Shown piece after piece: positions 59,253 through 64,000 of a DNA stretch of 64,000 nt. This stretch comes from Cucumis sativus. Lineage: Eukaryota > Streptophyta > Magnoliopsida > Cucurbitales > Cucurbitaceae. The stretch lies in NCBI RefSeq assembly GCF_000004075.3, contig NC_026656.2, forward strand, positions 13,764,001 to 13,828,000, given 5' to 3'. How positions within the stretch are numbered: position 1 is the stretch's first letter; each line of letters opens with the position of its first letter. The position numbers and the translations under genes were made by a program. The notes under the pieces are model-generated. The model was not told the DNA's origin. It ran no database searches and saw nothing but the letters and a program-made list of their open reading frames with translations.

Positions 59253-62200
59253 TTATGTCAAAGGCCTAGTTGAGCGTGGATAATGATTTCCATGTTTAGG
59301 AGATTCACAATCACCTTCATGGAGACCAAACAGCCCATGCATTCCCATAAATCTTGAATTATACCGTTGAAACATTGATGTTTCATCGTGTACTCTTGGC
59401 AGTGAACTCAAGAACACAGGTCTAGTTTGACAAGGTTGCTTTCGAGGGTGTCTCATTGAACTCTTTTGAAACTTACGTTTCTTTTGCATCTTTTGCGGTC
59501 CTTGATGTTGCTGATGGGGTTTGTGGGTAGAAGAAGGATGTTTTCGGAATTGATGGTGTTTTGGGTGCGATTGTGGCACATCAGACTTCTCCCAATTTGG
59601 CAAAACCTTAGTTGGATTTGAGCATTGTGCTTCGGTATAGGCTTTAGATGGTTGTGGTTTTGAAGTGGTCAAACTTGTAGGTTGACCATTGCTATTGAAT
59701 TTCAATCTTCTCATCTCTTCAAGTGAAACAACTCGGGTTTCAAGCACTTGAGATGAGATTTCAGAACTGAGATTGCAATCTGCTATGCATGAGATTACCG
59801 ACTTTACAGCATCTATCTCCTTATCAATGGCTTCATCCTGTTGCAGTCAGAGTAACCTTTTAGCAAAGAAAAAAAAAACATTTCTTTTCCATGTTCCTGC
59901 TTTTGTTATCAATAGAATAGAAGGCAATGTTCATCTTTGAGGATTCCTCTAGAACAGAGAACTAACCATGGCAATGGCAGTAGGTACATCTTTTTGACCT
60001 TGATTCTTCTTGCTGGCTAACACGGTGGCATTCCTTACATCTCGCAAGTATTCATTCAGGATCTGTACGGGTCGAAAGAATTCCAACTTGAATCCACATA
60101 CAAACCTGACAGCCTTGACAACTTGCTTTGTTCCAATAAGGTTTTGTACAATGTCTGCAAAATAAAATAAAAAATTGGGAGTCACCATTAGAATGTGATA
60201 GGCACGGTAATGTTCTGAGTTTGCAGTTGGTACTTGTTACAAAAATTGTTGTAAACAAACAAAAATCCAGTTGTTTCTCAATATAATCTTTAGGGAAAAT
60301 ATCAATTTAAACTCCAAATCTTGGGATCACATGAATTTAAACCCTAAATTAATAGTTTATCAATTAAGGTAGGGTCCTCTCCACCTCTAAAAAAGCCAAA
60401 GAAATCGACCCTTCTCCCCATCAGGGTTGAGAAAGGACTCCTTAAGCAACGCTCCCACATCTATGTGGCGAGCCCCTAAAACGAGCCTTGAATCAAACTA
60501 GAAAATCCACAATGCCCAATAATAGGCTTCCAGCGTTTTTAAATGCCAAAAACGCATTAAGGTGCATTAAGGTGCAATGGCGCTCGGCTTTTTTCTTTTG
60601 TGAGGCATGCTACACATCAAAATTAAATGAAAAAGCCTTAAAGCCCTGCTTTGAGCCTTGAAGCTTTCACAAAAGGCACACAACACCTGAGCATGCCTTA
60701 TTTTGTAAGCTTATCCTTTCTAAGACGAGGCGATAGACCTGCGCCTTGAACCTAAGCGCACGATCGAGAGGGCTTTTTATAACATTGGGTCTTTCTTCGA
60801 GAAAGAATGCAATAGAAGAGACCCACAAGAAAAGACATTTTCTTCTTAAGTCGATTTTGTAAGACTTGCCCCATTAAAGAACCTCATTTTACCCCTAAAA
60901 CGAGCCTTGAATCGAACTAGAAAACCCACAATGCCCAAGTATAGGCTTCCAGCGTTTTTAAATGCCAAAAAGCGCTCGGTTTTTTTCTTTTGTGAGGCGT
61001 GCTACACATAAAAATAAAATGAAAAGCCTTAAAGCCCTGCTTTGAGCCTTGGAGCTTTTACAAAAGGCACACACCTGAGCATGCCTTATTTTGTAAGCTT
61101 CTCCTTTCTAAGACGAGGCGATAGACCTGCGCCTTGAGCCTAGGCACACGATCGAGAGGGCTTTTTATAACATCGGATCTTTCTTCGAGAAAGAACGCAA
61201 TAGAAGAGACCCACAAGAAAAGACATTTTCTTCTCAAGTCGATTTTGTAAGACTTGCCCCATTAAAGAACCTCATTTTACTAGGAATATTAATCCTCCTC
61301 CACCACAAAACGGAAAGACAAACAATCCTAGGGGAGAAGGATCGATCAACTTACGAAAGAAAGACTTGGACAAGAACCAATCCAAAGGATCAAGATTCCA
61401 AAACCTCACATCGCTTCTCCCTTCCTAAAAAAGGGGCTCTCAAGTAAGCAAATAATATCAACCACCTTCATCATTTTCAGCATTTCCCCATTGGAACGAG
61501 CACGGCAGAATCCAAAAGAGAAGGAATATAAACTCCCAAACCACACAAGAAAATCAACAACAAAATGGTTTTTGAAATCCAACACATTACACAAATGATT
61601 ACCGACGGATCCCTAAAGAAATAATTTTTGAAAACTTGATTTGGTTGTGAAATTTGACTTATAATTCACATAAACTATATATGTTTTAAAAAGGTGAAAA
61701 GCCTACCAAGAGGTTGGGAGGAAACAAGCATAAATTTACCAATAATGAGTTAAGTGATATATAATAAATTTTGCCTTCAATCACTAGCTTAAGCTTTTAG
61801 GTTGAATTGGTGGTTTAATAATGATACCAAACCAATTGGCAATATGAGGAGTAGCCCACCTATCTAATATCTTATGGAGAGTGTGAATCTCTTTGGTTTT
61901 TCCAATGTGGGACTCTCAACATTGGAATAAAACAAAGCCAACATCTTGTAAAATGAGTAGACGATTTTGAAAACAAAACATGAACTAAATATAATAAGAA
62001 ACACAGAATAGTTGCACCCTATAGGTAAAATGACATCACAGTTTTAGGAAAACAAAAACGGGATAGGATACAAAGAAGACTAATTCATGAATCATGGAAT
62101 TTTTTTCACAAAAAGATATAAAGCTCCAATGTCGATGCAAGTTGAGTATCAACATACTTGAGTGCAGGAATTAGAAATGAACATAGAACGAAACTAACCT

Positions 62201-64000
62201 TGTATCTGTTGTTTATACCCAAACATCAAACACAATTCCGATGCCTGTTCATGATGCACTATGTTCTCAAAGAGCTTCAAAATCTCATCCCCGCTGAATG
62301 AAGTTGTCAATCCATAAGACACTAGAAGTTGCAAGAAGCCAACAGCATCCATAGACCCATTTGTATCACTTCTCATGTTCTGTTTCCAGTCAATTGCAAT
62401 CTTCATTGCATCTTCTCTTTCCTTTGGACCAATACTTGGTGAGATTTGCTTTAATTGTTTTAAAAGAAGTGTGGACCACGTCAAGAAATTTTCTTTAAAG
62501 CCCAACTGTTCTTTCTTCAAATGTTGGTGAAAAGAACCTTGAATCAGATCCAGGACAAGTTTTGCTGGGTCTAATGACTGTTTAAGAATAGATAAGATTA
62601 CACTTGGTATCAACTTTGATCCAGTCAACCTCTTTTTGTTCAGAAGTACATATAATCTCTTCTCGTTTGGTTCCATGCTGAGCTGCTCGTTTTTTGAGGA
62701 AAAGACCAGCCCTTCGTTAGGTTGCTCTAGTTCAACAAGGGAAGGAGTAGGAGTTGCATTGACCTCTTAGAGAAACAATTGGTAAAGAGATTAGAAATTT
62801 AAAAACCAACCAGCATGAATTAGTATTTGATTTTAGTAACGGCATGAAAGAACTAGATAGCCTTCACAATTGGAGATACTGTGAAGACAATAGGATCAGT
62901 GACAACAAAACTTACTTGGGGTCTGAAGCATATATAACTTATAGCAAAGGTAAGGGGAGAAAAACGTAAACAGTAGAGGATAGCCACAGAGATCTAAAAG
63001 CTATGAACCCTAAAGGCCAAAACCATCCTGAATACATAAATATGAAAATACAATTTGGGTTTTGGGGGCAACCCGCACTAGACAGTCTCCCTTAGACCCT
63101 GATTCATAACCTGAGCCAGACGACCCCTTGATTCAATGCATTCCAAGGAAAGCAATATCAAGGTAGTAACTAGGATAACTATACCTCCGAAACTATTTTG
63201 CCAACAATTAATAATAAATGATAATAAAGATGGCGAGAAAAGTATATACCAGACGATTTATCTCCAATTCCAAGTGCTCGGGATAACTCAAATGCTTGTT
63301 TATATTGTGAAACAGAATTCAAAAGAATTTGTAGTTCACCCGCATTAAAATTGGAGGCCAACCGAAAATTAGCAACAAGTAGCAAGAATGCCACTACCTC
63401 CGCATGGTTCTCAACTGGCATCACCAGTTTAGCCTTCCACAGGCCTGCCAGCCTTAGAGCTTCTTCTTTCAGTGGAGGTGTGATTTTGGGTGAGAAGTTC
63501 AATAATAGTTCAGACAGAAAAATGCATCCCCTTTTCACATTATAAAAATCGATTTTTGCATCTTTAGACTCTGTATGTGTAGGGTAGAACCATCTCATTG
63601 CATCTAGAACCAACTTAGCAGGATCGGAAGATGCTTTAAGTGTAATCATCAGTTCCGCTCGCACCAAATCATGCAGTTTCAAATGCTCACATAAGAGAGC
63701 TAACAAAAGCTTTCCATCCAAGGCAGATCCAGTAGGAAAATGCAAAGTATTAGAACTGCCTGCCGGTTTGCAGCCTGATTCCTCAGTTTTTACTTGTAAG
63801 TGAAGATTGTTTGGATCATCTATCAATTTTACTTTTTCGTTACATTTTTGTATCAAAGCTCTGACTAGATTGATTTCTTTTTCTTTTGATTCAAGTTCCT
63901 CATCCGGCGCTTTGTGTTGTATTTCCTTTAATCTTAGTTCTTCACGGTCTTTTTCCAGCAATAAAATCTGCGAATCCATGTCTGCTTTTAAAGATTCAAT
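59253..64000 (-). CDS. FRIGIDA-like protein (FRL5 type), 5' end beyond window
   Basis: Member of the FRIGIDA/FRL family, nuclear scaffold proteins; FRIGIDA itself promotes FLC expression, other FRLs are less well defined. Exons on the minus strand: >64000-63250, 62765-62199, 60154-59967 and 59837-59253; phases join cleanly. The first visible exon has a charged coiled coil (LEKDREELRLKE, VRALIQKCNEKVKL) then a FRIGIDA-type helical domain (DGKLLLALLCEHLKLHDL, SDPAKLVLDAMRWFYP, FLSELLLNFSP, LWKAKL). The next exon repeats that domain (SKLIPSVILSILKQSL, DPAKLVLDLIQG, AVGFLQLLVSYGL). Only the second copy continues into DIVQNLIGTKQVVKAVRFV, the usual domain end. The tail is His/Gln/Pro/Lys-rich and ends HYPRSTRPLT. 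Intron 60155-62198 carries duplicated LINE remnants. The start codon is outside the window. Confidence 0.9.
60473..61280. repeat. 419-bp tandem duplication in FRIGIDA-like intron
   Basis: Two copies start CCCCTAAAACGAGCC at 60473 and 60892 and end CCTCATTTTAC. The second is about 30 bp shorter through small deletions. Both share AGACGAGGCGATAGACCTGC and ATCGAGAGGGCTTTTTATAAC blocks and are only slightly diverged. Confidence 0.9.
60780..61600 (-). mobile_element. LINE ORF2 C-terminal remnant (zf-RVT region)
   Basis: Read on the minus strand, 61290-61170 gives RINIPSKMRFF then RLEKKMSFLVGLFYCVLSRRK with frame breaks. This resembles the zinc-binding region after LINE reverse transcriptases (IPxKVRFFxW, RLxRRxxSLVGPFCCxLCRR, from memory). 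The stretch 61594-61406 upstream fits the preceding region with an RFWNLDP-type phrase just after it. It is broken and partly duplicated, in the same orientation as the host gene. Confidence 0.5.

Larger units (their letters stand above)
60155..62198. other. FRIGIDA-like 2-kb intron with repeats
   Basis: Holds a 419-bp tandem duplication (60473-60891 and 60892-61280), LINE ORF2-like sequence read on the minus strand to about 61600, and at 61780-61935 a stretch (ACCAAACCAATTGGCAAT, CAATGTGGGACTCTCAAC) resembling a common dispersed plant repeat. Confidence 0.6.

Overview
The window is nuclear DNA of a flowering plant. It is AT-rich, its genes have GT-AG introns, and it has 5S-carrying TRIM LTRs, MITEs and LINE scraps between genes. 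The gene content, the Mutator-like element carrying a ULP1 protease domain, and a dispersed repeat with alternating GATAGA/TCTATC blocks point to Cucurbitaceae, probably Cucumis. That placement is inference; no search was run.

Gene layout. (1) 2..940 +, 5'-truncated MEKK-type MAPKKK. (2) 1648..13020 +, complete 31-exon catalytic subunit of DNA polymerase alpha (ICU2/POLA), 1547 aa. (3) 17829..20096 +, five-exon BTB-NPH3 protein, 620 aa. (4) 21705..22321 -, small two-exon plant-specific protein of unknown function. (5) 29175..33162 +, seven-exon plastid DUF1230/Ycf36-type protein CGLD27, with one GC-AG intron. (6) 36183..37970 +, two-exon acidic/basic protein resembling membrane-associated kinase regulators/DUF1645. 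(7) 44284..46460 +, KAI2, the karrikin-pathway alpha/beta-hydrolase receptor, 270 aa with an intact triad. (8) 47757..49125 -, secreted protein with a degenerate GH17-like region plus an X8 (CBM43) domain. (9) 59253..>64000 -, FRIGIDA-like (FRL5-type) gene with tandem FRIGIDA domains, 5' end outside the window. Every multi-exon model was checked by summing exon lengths; all stay in frame.

Mobile DNA. The best-defined mobile element is 51597..55128, a 3.5-kb Mutator-like element. It has a perfect 9-bp target-site duplication, terminal inverted repeats of about 115 bp, five copies of a 179-bp tandem repeat each holding a telo-box, and a ULP1-type cysteine-protease domain with all catalytic residues but a broken N-terminus. 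Others are a Cassandra-type LTR with embedded 5S rRNA sequence (41399..41775), a probable 235-bp solo LTR (15145..15379), a 553-bp inverted-repeat MITE (43399..43951), LINE 3' remnants in introns of the polymerase and FRIGIDA-like genes, and the dispersed GATAGA repeat.

The genes do not form a pathway. From memory, several correspond to Arabidopsis genes near the end of chromosome 5 (MAPKKK19, ICU2, an NPH3-like gene, CGLD27, a GH17/X8 gene), so part of the window looks like a conserved ancestral block with KAI2, an FRL gene and transposons interspersed. I see no wholly new system. The ULP1-carrying element is the most interesting locus, although its class is known.
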